This document shows, one piece after another, positions 36,742 to 46,937 of a DNA stretch of 64,000 bases; the first letter of the stretch is position 1; every line of letters begins with the position of its first letter. The position numbers and the translations under genes were made by a program. The notes under the pieces are model-generated. The model was not told where the DNA came from, did not search any database, and was given only the letters and a program-made list of their open reading frames with translations. Source of the stretch: Thioalkalivibrio sp. ALJ7 (GTDB taxonomy: Bacteria; Pseudomonadota; Gammaproteobacteria; Ectothiorhodospirales; Ectothiorhodospiraceae); contig NZ_AQXQ01000009.1 of assembly GCF_000376865.1 (NCBI RefSeq), positions 1 through 64,000 of the forward strand, read 5' to 3'.

Positions 36742-38298
36742 ATGACCGGTACTGAGATCCTGATGAACGTGACACCCCAGGAGAGCCGCGTGGCCCTGGT
36801 GGAAAATGGCGTCCTGACCGAGTTGCACCTCGAGCGCACCCGCCGCCGCGGGATCGTGGGCAATATCTACAAGGGCCGGGTCGCCCGGGTGCTCCCGGGC
36901 ATGGATGCCGCCTTTGTCGACATCGGTCTTGAACGCACGGCCTTTCTGCATGCCTCCGACGTGGCGCCGGTGGAGCGCGAGGAATTCAATGGCAATGGCC
37001 TGTCCGACGCAGAGGTCCCCGCGTCCACGGCCAACGGGAATGGCAATGGCAATGGCCACGGCAACGGTGCCCCCGCTCCCGTGGCGCGTGAAGGTATCCG
37101 CGAACTGCTGCGCGAGGGTCAGGAAGTCCTGGTGCAGGCGGTCAAGGATCCATTGGGCTCCAAAGGGGCTCGGCTGACCACGTACATCACCTTGCCGTCG
37201 CGCAATCTGGTGCTGATGCCATACCAGACCAACGTGGGCGTCAGCACGCGGATCGAAGACGAGGGCGTGCGTGCGCGGCTGCGCGAGTCCATCGAGCAGC
37301 TGCGCGATGAGCTGGCCCCGCAGCATGGCTTCATCGTGCGTACCGCCGCGGAGCTGGCCGACTACGAGGCCATGTACAACGACACGGCCTTTCTGAAGAA
37401 GGTCTGGGACACCCTGCAGGAGCAGGCTGCGGGCGCTCCTCCGGGGACCGAGGTCTATACCGATCTGCCGCTGGTGGAGCGCATCCTGCGCGACATGGTG
37501 GGGGTGGATATCGAGCGCATCCGCATCGACTCGCGCGAGACCTATCAGAAGGTCTGCGGGTTTGTGGAACGCTATCTGCCGGAGTTGATCGGTCGTATCG
37601 AGCACTATCCGGGCGAGCGTCCGATCTTCGACCTGTTCAATGTCGAGGAAGAGATCCATCGCGCGCTGGAGCGCAAGGTGGAGCTGAAATCGGGCGGCTA
37701 CCTGATCTTCGATCAGACCGAGGCGATGACCACGGTCGACATCAACACCGGCGGATTCGTCGGCCATCGCAAGCTCGAAGAGACCATCTTCAAGACGAAT
37801 CTGGAGGCGGCCCAGGCGATCGGCCGCCAGCTGCGCCTGCGTAACCTCGGTGGGATCATCATCATTGATTTCATCGACATGCAGGACGACGAGCACAAGC
37901 GCCAGGTGATCCGCGCGCTGGAGAAGGCGCTGGAACGCGACCACGTGAAGACCCAGACCTGCGATGTCTCCCCGCTGGGTCTGGTGGAAATGACGCGCAA
38001 GCGCACCCGCGAAAGCCTGGAGCACCAGATGTGCGAGCCTTGCCAGGTATGCAGCGGGCGCGGCTATCTGAAGTCGGCGGAGACGGTGTGCTACGAGCTG
38101 TTCCGCGAGATCCTGCGCGAGGTGCGCCAGTATGACGCTCGCGAGTTGCGGGTGCTGGCCTCGCAGAGCGTGATCGATTTGTTGCTGGACGAGGAGTCCG
38201 CCAGCCTTGCCGAGTTGCAGAGTTTCGTGGGGATTCCGATTCGTTTCCAAGTGGAGACGCTATATACCCAGGAACAGTTCGATGTGGTCTTCGTCTGA
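36742..38298 (+). CDS. rng: Ribonuclease G with an Asn-Gly-rich insertion
   Basis: RNase G is the RNase E-family endonuclease that matures the 16S rRNA 5' end and turns over some mRNAs. The 518-residue product has the S1 domain (about 35-140; GNIYKGRVARVLPGMDAAFVDIG in two parts), the RNase H-like and 5'-sensor domains, the metal-site aspartates in TTVDINTGGF and IIIIDFIDM, and the zinc-link cysteines (CEPCQVCSGRG). An Asn/Gly/His repeat of about 12 residues lies in an S1 loop near 98-110, coded by GGCAAT-type hexamers at about 37034-37068. Rng-yhdP-nit-tldD order is conserved. Confidence 0.96.
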   Translation: MTGTEILMNVTPQESRVALVENGVLTELHLERTRRRGIVGNIYKGRVARVLPGMDAAFVDIGLERTAFLHASDVAPVEREEFNGNGLSDAEVPASTANGNGNGNGHGNGAPAPVAREGIRELLREGQEVLVQAVKDPLGSKGARLTTYITLPSRNLVLMPYQTNVGVSTRIEDEGVRARLRESIEQLRDELAPQHGFIVRTAAELADYEAMYNDTAFLKKVWDTLQEQAAGAPPGTEVYTDLPLVERILRDMVGVDIERIRIDSRETYQKVCGFVERYLPELIGRIEHYPGERPIFDLFNVEEEIHRALERKVELKSGGYLIFDQTEAMTTVDINTGGFVGHRKLEETIFKTNLEAAQAIGRQLRLRNLGGIIIIDFIDMQDDEHKRQVIRALEKALERDHVKTQTCDVSPLGLVEMTRKRTRESLEHQMCEPCQVCSGRGYLKSAETVCYELFREILREVRQYDARELRVLASQSVIDLLLDEESASLAELQSFVGIPIRFQVETLYTQEQFDVVFV

Positions 38299-38551
38299 CA
38301 ATTGAAGGGCGCGTGGATCATCCAACGCGAAGCGACCGCCCGGGTGATGCGCGTCAATGCGTCGTCGCAAGGGCCAATGCGGCGCGGTGATTCGCGGAAC
38401 CTGACGACCCGTGCGGCACGATCGGCGGATGCCATCGTTGCCGGGCATTCCCCAGGGGAGAGGACACCCAGTTGATTCGCAAAAGCGGACCCATCCTGGA
38501 TACGGGTCCCGGTCGGCCGGGGAGGCTGGATTGCGACCGCGTGGGGTCGAA

Positions 38552-41500
38552 ATGAGCACCCTGTCACAGAGTCTGCGCGTGCTACTGCGTCTTCTGCTCT
38601 TCCTGATTCTGCTCGCCGCGATCGCGCTATTGGTGTTGCGTCTCGCACTGCCACACTGGAACGGTCTCCATTCCTGGGTCGAAACCACGGCGAGCGAGCA
38701 ACTCGAGCACGAGGTCACCGCGTCCCGGATCGAGCTCGGCTGGGTGGGGTGGTCGCCCGCGCTGATGATCCGAGAGGTCTCGGTTGCGATGCCCTCCGGC
38801 GAGTCGATCGCGATTGACTCGTTGGGGGTGTCGCTTCGCGCCGGCGCCAGCCTGCGCAGCCGCCACCCCGCCTTGGCTCTTCGTGTGCAAGGCGTGGAAC
38901 TGCGCCTGGTACGCCATTCCGACGGACGATTTGTCCTCAGTGGCCGCGAGATCGGCCTGGGCGAGGGACGTCTGCTAACCATCCCGGTTGCACAGTGGCC
39001 TGATGTCGATGCCGAGCAGGTGCATCTGATCTGGGACGATCGTCAGGCGGGTCTCGAATCCTCACTACAACTGGAACGGGCCGCCTTGCGCACGGCCCAT
39101 GACGGATCGTTGCGGGCCTACGTCAACGGCGAGCTGGAGGCCTCCAGCCCCGGCGGCCGGGTGGAAGTCGGGTTGGAGACCCCGGCGGCGGACCTGCGCG
39201 ACGCGCGTTTCTTCCTGCAGGCCGATGCCGTGGAACTGGAGGCCTGGCAACCCTGGCTGGCCTATCTGGGCTGGCCGGCCCCCCAGGGCACGACCTCACT
39301 CCACCTGTGGGGGGGGCTGGACGATGGGCGCATGGCCTGGCTGCGCGGTGAACATGACACCATCCTCAGCCTGGACGGCGAGCCCGCCGGATCGGCGATT
39401 GGTCACCGCTTCGATTGGCGGGTTACCGACCACTGGCAGCGTTCTTCCTGGGCCGCGACCCGTCCCGGTTCGGGCGACCTGCGCTTGAGGTATCACCTGG
39501 AGGGCGAACCACGCCAGCTAGTGGTGGATGCGGTAGAGCTGGCGGCGCGCGACCTCGACATCGCGCCGTACGCGCCACTACTGACCTTGCTGGAGCAGGC
39601 CGAGCCGAAGCTGGCGGAGCGCATTGGCGATCTGCGACCTCGCGGCCGCCTGGATTTCGGCCGAGTGGAGGCCCGTCGCGAAGACGACCGCCTGCAGCCG
39701 GTCTGGGCCGAGGCCGACCTGCGCGATCTCGAATGGCGGGCGGTTGAGCAGATCCCGGGGGTGGAAGGCGTGTCGGGCTACCTTCAGTGGCGGGACGATA
39801 CGGCGGAATGGCTGCTGGATAGCCGCGGGATGCAGGTCGATCTGCCACGGGTACTGGCGGATCCGGTGTCGCTGGATCGGGTTCGCGGGCGATTGCAGGC
39901 AGAGCGTGATCAGCAGGGGCACTGGCGCTTGAGCGGTGACGCCTTGCATGCGGCCAACGCCCATGCCGCCGTGCGGGGACGCATGCAGGTTTACCTGGAC
40001 GGTCACGCGGCGGGGCCACGGGTCGATATCGCAATGGATATCCTGCGTGCGGACGGCGACCACACGGCGCGCTACCTGCCGCTTTATCACTTGCCGGAAA
40101 ACACCTACCAGTGGCTGGTGGACAGTATCCGTACCGGGAAGTCCTCCGGTGGCGGCATGGCGTACCGGGGGCGCGGGCAGGACTTCCCGTTTGCCAATGA
40201 CGAAGGGGTGTTCGACCTCTGGGCCGATGTCGAGGCGGGTGTGCTGGACTATCAGGACGGCTGGCCGCGGGCTGAAGCGTTGAGCGGTCGGCTCTTGTTC
40301 CATAACGCGCGCTTCCGGGCTGAGGGCGCGGGCGGGCGCATCCTCGACACCGAGGTGCGTGATACCCAGATCCGCATCGCCGATATGGAGAACGCGGTCT
40401 TGGAACTCGAAGGGCAGTCCGAGGGCGACGCCGCGGATCTGCTGGCCTATCTGCGTCAGGCTGAACTGCTTGAGCCCGCCGCGGAGATTCGCGACCAGGC
40501 CGTCGCGGAAGGACCCAGTCGCTTGAGTCTCGCCCTCAGTCTGCCGTTGCAGGAAGGCCGGATGGACGAGACCCGCGTACAAGGCGAGCTCGAATTGCGC
40601 GGGGTCGATTTCGAGGTGGCGGGTTGGCCCGCCGATCTCGGATCGGTGGAGGGGCGGGTGCGGTTCGATACCGCGGGCCGGGTGGCGACGGAGGGGCTGA
40701 CGGCTCTTGTGCACGACGAGACCGTGACCTTCGGGGCGGACTGGCCGCTGAACGGCGATGAGGCCCGAATCACCGCGCAAGGGCCCCAACCACTGGCGCC
40801 CTGGTTGGCGGGGTTTCCGGAGCTTGAACCCTATCTCGAGGGCTCCGCGCAATGGGACGCCCAGCTGCGGTTGGGGCAAGCCGTGGATGGGGTTCGACTG
40901 GAACTGCGCTCCGACCTGGTCGGGGTGGCGATCGATTGGCCGGAGCCCATCGGAAAGCCGGCGGGGGAAGCCCGCGCGCTGAATCTCTCCCTGCCCCTGG
41001 GACATTCCGGCGCCGGGATCGGGCGCATCAGCCTGGGTCAGGTGCTGCGTGCGCACATGCGCCTGTCGCCCGCGGCTGCGCCGGAGGACCCGGCGGCACG
41101 CGGGGCCGAACCGGATACCGCCGGGCGCGGGGTAGGGCTGCAGGCGATGGCGCTGGAGATCGGCGCGCCCGCGGCCAGTGACCTGGCCCTGCCAGGTTCG
41201 GGTGTATCGGTGCGTGCGCGCTTGCCAGAGCTCGCAGTGGACCCCTGGCAGGCGGCCCTGGAATCGGCGCCGTGGGGCCGTGAGGTCGACATCGGTGCGC
41301 CGACCGACGATGAAAGCACCGGCGAAGTGGCGCTGACGCGTCTGGAGCTGGATATACGCGACCGGATTCTCTGGGGCGACGGGGCGTTCCCAGGACTGCG
41401 CTTCCTGGCGCGGCGCGCGGATTCCGGCTGGGATATGGAGGCGGCCTCTGACTGGCTGGCAGGAGAGGCTCAATGGCGGCCGCTGGCGGCCGATGAACGC

Positions 41501-42472
41501 GGTCGCCTGGAGGCGAATCTGAGCCATCTGCTGATCGAGGACCTTGACTGGGGCGACAGTGAGCCGGAATCCCAGGCGGACCCGAGACCGGTTGAGGCCG
41601 GAACCTTCGAGGACCCGCGTGTCTGGCCGTCTGTGGCCCTTGCACTCGACAGCCTGGCGCTGGGCGATTACCGTTTCGCGGACATCCAGCTAGGGCTGGA
41701 GCCGCAGGCAAATGGACTGGTGGTTCGGGGTCTGGAGGTTCGGGCCCCGGAAGGCGACCTCCATGCGGACGCTACGGGCGTCTGGCAGGTGGATGCCGAG
41801 GGGTGGCCGGAGGCCCGGCTGGATGTAACCCTGGTCGGGGATGACTGGGGGGGTGCGCTGCAATCGGCGGGCCTGTCGCGAGCGCTGGTGGGTGGCTCCG
41901 GGGACGGCACGCTGTCGTTGTCCTGGCCGGGGGCGTTGTATGCCCCCCGCCTTGCGCATTTGGCAGGCGCAATGGAACTGGCGCTGGAGGATGGCCGCCT
42001 GGCCGATGTCGAGCCGGGGGCCGGGCGCCTGTTGGGCCTGGTCAGTCTGGATGTGCTGCCAAGGCGGCTGCGCCTCGACTTCCGTGACGTATTCACCGAG
42101 GGTCTGAGCTTCAGCGAACTGACGGCGGATGCAGTGCTGCAGGATGGCGACCTGCATGTGCCCGGCCTGCGGATGGAGGGCCCCTCGGCGCGGGTGCGTT
42201 TGAGCGGACGAACGGGCCTGGTGGCGCGCGACTACGACCACGAGATCGTGGTGGTACCCAGCCTGCGCACCGCGTTGCCGATTGTCGGCGCGCTGGTGGG
42301 TGGGCCGGTGACCGGAGTGGTGGTCCTGATTGCGGAACGAGTACTGGGGATTGGTGATCAGATAGAAGAGGCGGCCCGTGTTGAGTACGCGGTGACAGGC
42401 GCCTGGGACGACCCGCAAATACGCGTGCTGGTGCAACCCGCCGCGGATACGGACGGAAGCGACAACGACTGA
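38552..42472 (+). CDS. yhdP: YhdP/AsmA-family envelope lipid-transport protein
   Basis: YhdP is an AsmA-like inner-membrane-anchored periplasmic protein that moves phospholipid toward the outer membrane. The 1306-residue product has one N-terminal membrane helix (about 10-35), a very long beta-rich repeat region and the conserved C-terminal AsmA_2 domain (about 1050-1290; VSLDVLPRRLRLDF, then DYDHEIVVVPSL). Length matches E. coli (1266). The frame is open from 38411, but the ATG at 38552 gives the normal N-terminus. The 253 bp between rng and this start show nothing else. Confidence 0.93.
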   Translation: MSTLSQSLRVLLRLLLFLILLAAIALLVLRLALPHWNGLHSWVETTASEQLEHEVTASRIELGWVGWSPALMIREVSVAMPSGESIAIDSLGVSLRAGASLRSRHPALALRVQGVELRLVRHSDGRFVLSGREIGLGEGRLLTIPVAQWPDVDAEQVHLIWDDRQAGLESSLQLERAALRTAHDGSLRAYVNGELEASSPGGRVEVGLETPAADLRDARFFLQADAVELEAWQPWLAYLGWPAPQGTTSLHLWGGLDDGRMAWLRGEHDTILSLDGEPAGSAIGHRFDWRVTDHWQRSSWAATRPGSGDLRLRYHLEGEPRQLVVDAVELAARDLDIAPYAPLLTLLEQAEPKLAERIGDLRPRGRLDFGRVEARREDDRLQPVWAEADLRDLEWRAVEQIPGVEGVSGYLQWRDDTAEWLLDSRGMQVDLPRVLADPVSLDRVRGRLQAERDQQGHWRLSGDALHAANAHAAVRGRMQVYLDGHAAGPRVDIAMDILRADGDHTARYLPLYHLPENTYQWLVDSIRTGKSSGGGMAYRGRGQDFPFANDEGVFDLWADVEAGVLDYQDGWPRAEALSGRLLFHNARFRAEGAGGRILDTEVRDTQIRIADMENAVLELEGQSEGDAADLLAYLRQAELLEPAAEIRDQAVAEGPSRLSLALSLPLQEGRMDETRVQGELELRGVDFEVAGWPADLGSVEGRVRFDTAGRVATEGLTALVHDETVTFGADWPLNGDEARITAQGPQPLAPWLAGFPELEPYLEGSAQWDAQLRLGQAVDGVRLELRSDLVGVAIDWPEPIGKPAGEARALNLSLPLGHSGAGIGRISLGQVLRAHMRLSPAAAPEDPAARGAEPDTAGRGVGLQAMALEIGAPAASDLALPGSGVSVRARLPELAVDPWQAALESAPWGREVDIGAPTDDESTGEVALTRLELDIRDRILWGDGAFPGLRFLARRADSGWDMEAASDWLAGEAQWRPLAADERGRLEANLSHLLIEDLDWGDSEPESQADPRPVEAGTFEDPRVWPSVALALDSLALGDYRFADIQLGLEPQANGLVVRGLEVRAPEGDLHADATGVWQVDAEGWPEARLDVTLVGDDWGGALQSAGLSRALVGGSGDGTLSLSWPGALYAPRLAHLAGAMELALEDGRLADVEPGAGRLLGLVSLDVLPRRLRLDFRDVFTEGLSFSELTADAVLQDGDLHVPGLRMEGPSARVRLSGRTGLVARDYDHEIVVVPSLRTALPIVGALVGGPVTGVVVLIAERVLGIGDQIEEAARVEYAVTGAWDDPQIRVLVQPAADTDGSDND

Positions 42473-42501
42473 CGCACAGTAGACTGGATGATCGGAGCAA
42501 T

Positions 42502-43332
42502 ATGAATCAGGTAGCGGCCATTCAAATGGCCTCCGGACCCCAACCCCAGGCCAATCTGCTGGAGGCCAAGCGCCTGCTGCAGGAGGCCGCGGACAAGGGG
42601 GCACGCCTGGCCGTGCTGCCGGAGAACTTCGCCTTTATGGGCATGCAGGAGACCGACATCCTCGGGATCGCGGAGGTCGCCGATGGCGCGGGTCCGCTAC
42701 AGGCATTCCTGTCGGAACAGGCCCGCCGCCTGGGGCTGTGGATCGTCGGCGGGACCATCCCGCTGCAGACCGAGGGCGGCGAACGCGTGCGTTCGGCTTG
42801 CCTGGTGTTCGACGACCAGGGGCAGCAAGTGGCCCGCTACGACAAGATTCACCTGTTTGACGTACGCCTGCCGGACAGTACCGAGGCCTATACCGAATCG
42901 AAGGTCTTCGAGCGCGGTGACCAGGTCGTGGTGGTCGATACCCCGGTGGGGCGGATGGGCCTCGCGATCTGCTACGACCTGCGTTTTCCGGAGCTGTTCC
43001 GGGCCCTGCTGGACCAGGATGCGGAATGGGTCGCCCTGCCGGCCGCCTTCACCGCGCAGACGGGGCAGGCGCACTGGGATGTGTTGCTGCGCGCCCGTGC
43101 GATCGAGAATCAATGCTTCATGCTGTCGGCTGCTCAGGGCGGGTTCCATGTCAACGGGCGCGAGACCTACGGGCATAGCGCGCTGGTGGACCCGTGGGGC
43201 CGGGTTGTGGGGCAGTTGCAGCGCAACCCCGGCGTATTACTGGCCAAGCTGGATCACGCGCAGGTGAAACGTATCCGCAACAGCTTCCCGGCCGTTGAAC
43301 ATCGACGCCTGCCTTGCCCCGGGACCACGTGA
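42502..43332 (+). CDS. Nitrilase-family carbon-nitrogen hydrolase (Nit1-like)
   Basis: The 276-residue product has the nitrilase triad: Glu41 in LPENF, Lys115 in YDKIHLFD and Cys157 in ICYDLRFPELFR. The close homologues that I recognise (YbeM, Nit1) repair deaminated glutathione, converting it to alpha-ketoglutarate and Cys-Gly, so that role is likely but not proven. A GGAG ribosome-binding site precedes the ATG. The gene sits between yhdP (29 bp upstream) and tldD, its usual place in Gammaproteobacteria. Confidence 0.88.
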   Translation: MNQVAAIQMASGPQPQANLLEAKRLLQEAADKGARLAVLPENFAFMGMQETDILGIAEVADGAGPLQAFLSEQARRLGLWIVGGTIPLQTEGGERVRSACLVFDDQGQQVARYDKIHLFDVRLPDSTEAYTESKVFERGDQVVVVDTPVGRMGLAICYDLRFPELFRALLDQDAEWVALPAAFTAQTGQAHWDVLLRARAIENQCFMLSAAQGGFHVNGRETYGHSALVDPWGRVVGQLQRNPGVLLAKLDHAQVKRIRNSFPAVEHRRLPCPGTT

Positions 43333-43498
43333 TTCGCTTATTGGATACCCAGGCCGTGGGCAGGCGCGCGATAAACCCGCAACGCCCGCGCGCTTGAAAG
43401 CGAAGCCCGCGCCCCAAGCTCCATACTGACGATCAACACGACGCGCCCCGTCCGGACCTGGCCCGGGGCGTCGGTACCGCGGCACCCGAGAGGACTTC

Positions 43499-44941
43499 AT
43501 GATCGACAGCCTTGCGCAACAAACCCTGCTCGACCCCGCCGGCCTTGGCGACAGCGAGCTCAGCACACTCCTGGGCACCACCTTCGGACGGGGCATTGAT
43601 GGGGGTGATTGCTACTTCCAGTTCTCCAGCCAGGAGCGCTGGTCGCTGGAGGATGGCATCGTCAAATCCGCCAGCTTCAATATCGAGCGCGGCGTCGGGA
43701 TCCGCGTGGTGCGCGGTGAGCAGACCGGGTTCGCCTATTCCGACGACATCGCAATGCCGGCCATGCTGGAGGCGGCCAAGACCGCCCGCAGCATTGCCGA
43801 TGCCGGGCAGAGCGGGCGCATCGCGGTTGCCTCGCGAGCGCCTTCGCGTCCGGTGCTGTACGCCCCGGACAACCCGCTGGATTCGTTGGACGAACAGGCC
43901 AAGATCGATCTGCTCAAGGAAGTGGATGCGGTCGCCCGGGGCGCCGACCCGCGCGTGACCCAGGTGATGTGTTCGCTGGCCGGGGTGCACGAGGTCGTGC
44001 TGATCCTGAACGCCCGTGGCGAGCTGACCACCGACGTGCGCCCGCTGGTGCGTCTCAACGTGCAGGTGATTGTCGAGCAGGGCGGGCGCCGCGAATCCGG
44101 TACCTCCGGCGGCGGCGGGCGCTCTGGCTACCGTTACTTCCTGGAGGCGGATCGCGCCGCCGGTTATGCCCGCGAAGCGGTACGTCAGGCGCTGGTGAAT
44201 CTGGAGGCGCGCGAGGCCCCGGCCGGGACCATGAAAGTGGTGCTGGGCCCTGGCTGGCCGGGCGTGCTGCTGCACGAGGCCATCGGTCACGGGCTGGAGG
44301 GGGACTTCAATCGCAAGGGGACCTCGGCGTTCTCCGGGCGCATCGGCGAGCAGGTGGCGGCCAAGGGCATCACCATTGTCGACGACGGCACTCTGGAGGG
44401 GCGGCGTGGCTCGCTGAACGTGGACGACGAGGGCAACCCGACCCAGCAGACGGTGTTGATCGAGGACGGCGTGCTGCGCGGTTACATGCAGGACGAGATG
44501 AATGCCCGCCTTATGGGAGTGCACTCCACCGGTAATGGCCGGCGCGAATCCTACGCCCGTCTGCCGATGCCGCGGATGACGAATACCTACATGCTTGGCG
44601 GTGACGCCGATCCGGAGGAGATCCTGGCCTCGGTGGACGATGGTCTGTACGCAGTGAATTTCGGCGGTGGCCAGGTGGATATTACTTCGGGCAAGTTCGT
44701 GTTTTCGGCGTCTGAGGCCTATAGGGTGGAGAAGGGCAAAGTGACCTATCCGGTCAAGGGTGCGACCCTGATCGGGAATGGCCCGGATGTTCTGACCCGG
44801 GTGTCGATGATCGGTAACGACATGAAGCTCGATACTGGCGTCGGGACTTGCGGCAAGGAGGGCCAGGGCGTGCCGGTTGGCGTGGGTCAGCCAACGCTGC
44901 GTATAGACGGCATGACCGTGGGCGGTACCCAGGCGGCCTGA
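43499..44941 (+). CDS. tldD: Metalloprotease subunit TldD
   Basis: TldD forms a heterodimeric zinc peptidase with TldE (PmbA) that degrades unfolded peptides, for example in microcin B17 and CcdA processing. The 480-residue product carries the metal motif HEAIGH at about 259-264 followed by GLEGDF, matching the active subunit. Length matches E. coli (481). A GAGGA ribosome-binding site precedes the ATG. Its partner gene follows at 45378 after a small unknown gene. Confidence 0.97.
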   Translation: MIDSLAQQTLLDPAGLGDSELSTLLGTTFGRGIDGGDCYFQFSSQERWSLEDGIVKSASFNIERGVGIRVVRGEQTGFAYSDDIAMPAMLEAAKTARSIADAGQSGRIAVASRAPSRPVLYAPDNPLDSLDEQAKIDLLKEVDAVARGADPRVTQVMCSLAGVHEVVLILNARGELTTDVRPLVRLNVQVIVEQGGRRESGTSGGGGRSGYRYFLEADRAAGYAREAVRQALVNLEAREAPAGTMKVVLGPGWPGVLLHEAIGHGLEGDFNRKGTSAFSGRIGEQVAAKGITIVDDGTLEGRRGSLNVDDEGNPTQQTVLIEDGVLRGYMQDEMNARLMGVHSTGNGRRESYARLPMPRMTNTYMLGGDADPEEILASVDDGLYAVNFGGGQVDITSGKFVFSASEAYRVEKGKVTYPVKGATLIGNGPDVLTRVSMIGNDMKLDTGVGTCGKEGQGVPVGVGQPTLRIDGMTVGGTQAA

Positions 44942-45011
44942 GCGTGACTACGCAATTGAAGGGGCGTTTCCCCGAGGCTCGCGGTACGGAATGCAACCAA
45001 GGAGGCAGCAG

Positions 45012-45275
45012 ATGAATCTCGATTTTCTGGAGCAGGAACGGTCCCTTCCGGAAGGCCATGGCCATGACAAGATTGTCCAGTGGCATGTCTTCCGGGCACG
45101 CGAGAAGGCCGAGCAGTTCGCCCATCATGTGGAGCTGGGCGAAGGCCAGGATCTGGTCGGCGGCTGGACGCGTGACAGCGTCGGCATGCTCTATTGGGTC
45201 GGTGTACACGTCGATGACCTGGAACGCTGGGGTAACGTCGGCGCGGTTCATAAGCACGGTGCCCGGGTCGACTAG
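45012..45275 (+). CDS. Small protein of unknown function (87 aa) between tldD and tldE
   Basis: I do not recognise this protein. The 87-residue product is soluble, rich in His and Asp/Glu, with WHVFRAREKAEQFAHHVE and VGGWTRDSVGMLYWVGV segments that look like one helix-plus-sheet domain. GGAGG at 45001-45005 selects the ATG at 45012 over the one at 44991. It lies 70 bp after tldD and about 100 bp before tldE. The usual neighbour at this place in E. coli-like genomes is yjgA, which this does not resemble. Confidence 0.7.
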   Translation: MNLDFLEQERSLPEGHGHDKIVQWHVFRAREKAEQFAHHVELGEGQDLVGGWTRDSVGMLYWVGVHVDDLERWGNVGAVHKHGARVD

Positions 45276-45377
45276 CCCCGCGCCGCCCCCTCAGTCGAGC
45301 CGCGCCCCGGGGTTTGGCCCCCGGGGCGCGGCCCACCTTTCGCTATCCCGATCAGCTACCGAGTAACGGAACCCTGC

Positions 45378-46766
45378 ATGAGCACATCACCCGAACGCGC
45401 GATCCCGGAACCCGTGTCCCAGGAAGACGGAGTCCAGGCCCTGTCCCATTCGCCGGATTCGCTGCAGGCGCGCGTGCAGCGCACGCTGGAAGCCGCGCAG
45501 GCGCGTGGGGCCTCGGATGTCCAGGCGGTGGTGAGTCACAGCGTGGGTCTGGAGCTGGGCGTGCGCAAGGGCGAGATCGAGACCCTGGAACACGAACGCG
45601 ACCAGAGCCTGTCGCTGATCGTCTACTTTGGTCAGTCCAAGGGTGCGGCCTCCACGACCGATTTCAGCGATCAGGCCCTGATCGATACCGTCGAGGCGGC
45701 CTGTCGCATTGCCCGTTATACCGAGCCGGACCCGTATGCCGGGATGCCGGACCCGGCGTTCAAGGCGGCCGAGTGGGAAGATCTCGATCTGGACCACCCC
45801 TGGGGTTGTAGCGCGGTCGAGGCCTCGGAACTGGCACGCACCATTGAGGCCGCCGGTATTGCCACCGATGCGCGGATCGAAAACTCCGAAGGGGCCAGTG
45901 TCAGCACCCGTCGCGCCATCGCCTTTCTCGGCGACAGCCAAGGCTTCATGGGTGGATACCGCAGCACCCGGCATTCGCTGTCCTGCGCCCTGGTTGCACG
46001 TGACGATGCTGGCATGCAGCGCGACTATGCCTACACGGTCGCCCGCCACGCTGAAGACTTCACCGCGGCCGAGCAGATCGGCCACGAGGCCGCCGAGCGC
46101 ACCGTGCGCCGCCTGGGCGGGCGCAAACTCTCCACCCGCAGCTGCCCGGTGCTGTTCGCCCCGGAGATGGCGCGGACCCTGATCGGCAGCTTCACCCGCG
46201 CGATCTCCGGCCCGGCCCAGTACCGCGAGAGCTCGTTCCTGCTGAGCGCGGTCGGCGAGGCGGTGTTCCCCGAGTGGATGCAGATCGAGGAACGCCCGCT
46301 GACCCCGCGGGCACTGGGCTCGGCCCCCTTCGACGGCGAGGGCGTGCGGACCCGCAATCGCCCGCTGATCGCGGGGGGCGTATTGCAAAGCTACACCCTG
46401 GACAGCTACGCAGCCCGCCGCCTGGGCCTCGAAACCACCGGTAATGCTGGCGGGGCACGAAACGTGACGGTGGCCCCGGGCGACAAGGACTTCGCCGCCC
46501 TGCTGGGCGAGATGGGCACCGGCTTCCTGGTGACCGAGTTGATCGGCCAGGGTGTGAACCAGGTAACGGGCGACTACTCGCGTGGTGCCGCCGGCTTCTG
46601 GGTGGAGAATGGCGAACTGCAGTACCCGGTGGAGGAGATCACCATTGCCGGCAACCTGAAGGACATGTTCCAGCGCATGGTGGCCGTGGGCACCGACGTT
46701 GACCGCCGCGGCAACATCCACACTGGCTCTATCCTCATCGAGTCCATGACGGTCGCGGGCGACTGA
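45378..46766 (+). CDS. pmbA: Metalloprotease subunit TldE (PmbA)
   Basis: TldE is the non-catalytic partner of TldD. The 462-residue product shows the family fold and motifs (ARGASDVQAVVSHS near the start, GAAGFWVENGELQYPVEEI and the final GNIHTGSILIESMTVAGD) and lacks the HExxxH of TldD, as expected. The ATG at 45378 gives about the family length (E. coli 450) with a slightly longer N-terminus; an internal Met is not evident, so some uncertainty remains about the first 25 residues. Confidence 0.95.
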   Translation: MSTSPERAIPEPVSQEDGVQALSHSPDSLQARVQRTLEAAQARGASDVQAVVSHSVGLELGVRKGEIETLEHERDQSLSLIVYFGQSKGAASTTDFSDQALIDTVEAACRIARYTEPDPYAGMPDPAFKAAEWEDLDLDHPWGCSAVEASELARTIEAAGIATDARIENSEGASVSTRRAIAFLGDSQGFMGGYRSTRHSLSCALVARDDAGMQRDYAYTVARHAEDFTAAEQIGHEAAERTVRRLGGRKLSTRSCPVLFAPEMARTLIGSFTRAISGPAQYRESSFLLSAVGEAVFPEWMQIEERPLTPRALGSAPFDGEGVRTRNRPLIAGGVLQSYTLDSYAARRLGLETTGNAGGARNVTVAPGDKDFAALLGEMGTGFLVTELIGQGVNQVTGDYSRGAAGFWVENGELQYPVEEITIAGNLKDMFQRMVAVGTDVDRRGNIHTGSILIESMTVAGD

Positions 46767-46937
46767 ATCCGTCCGTACTGCGGAGAGTAGCCTGGAGCCC
46801 GCTGGTTCTCGGTAGGGCGCGGTACTGCACTTTTCTTGTAGCCTGTCTTCCGGCGGCGCCGAACGATCGGCGCTTTCTCGGGGCTCGACCGGTCGTTACC
46901 CAGCAGCCGGTTTCCTCCCCTGTGGCGAGGAGCGGCC

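Noticed and set aside
36715-38250. Minus-strand open frame of about 511 codons opposite rng
   Set aside because: It is antisense to RNase G and has no domain or start signal; typical of high-GC sequence.
39578-41527. Minus-strand open frame of about 649 codons opposite yhdP
   Set aside because: It is a frame shadow of YhdP with random-looking composition and no start signal.
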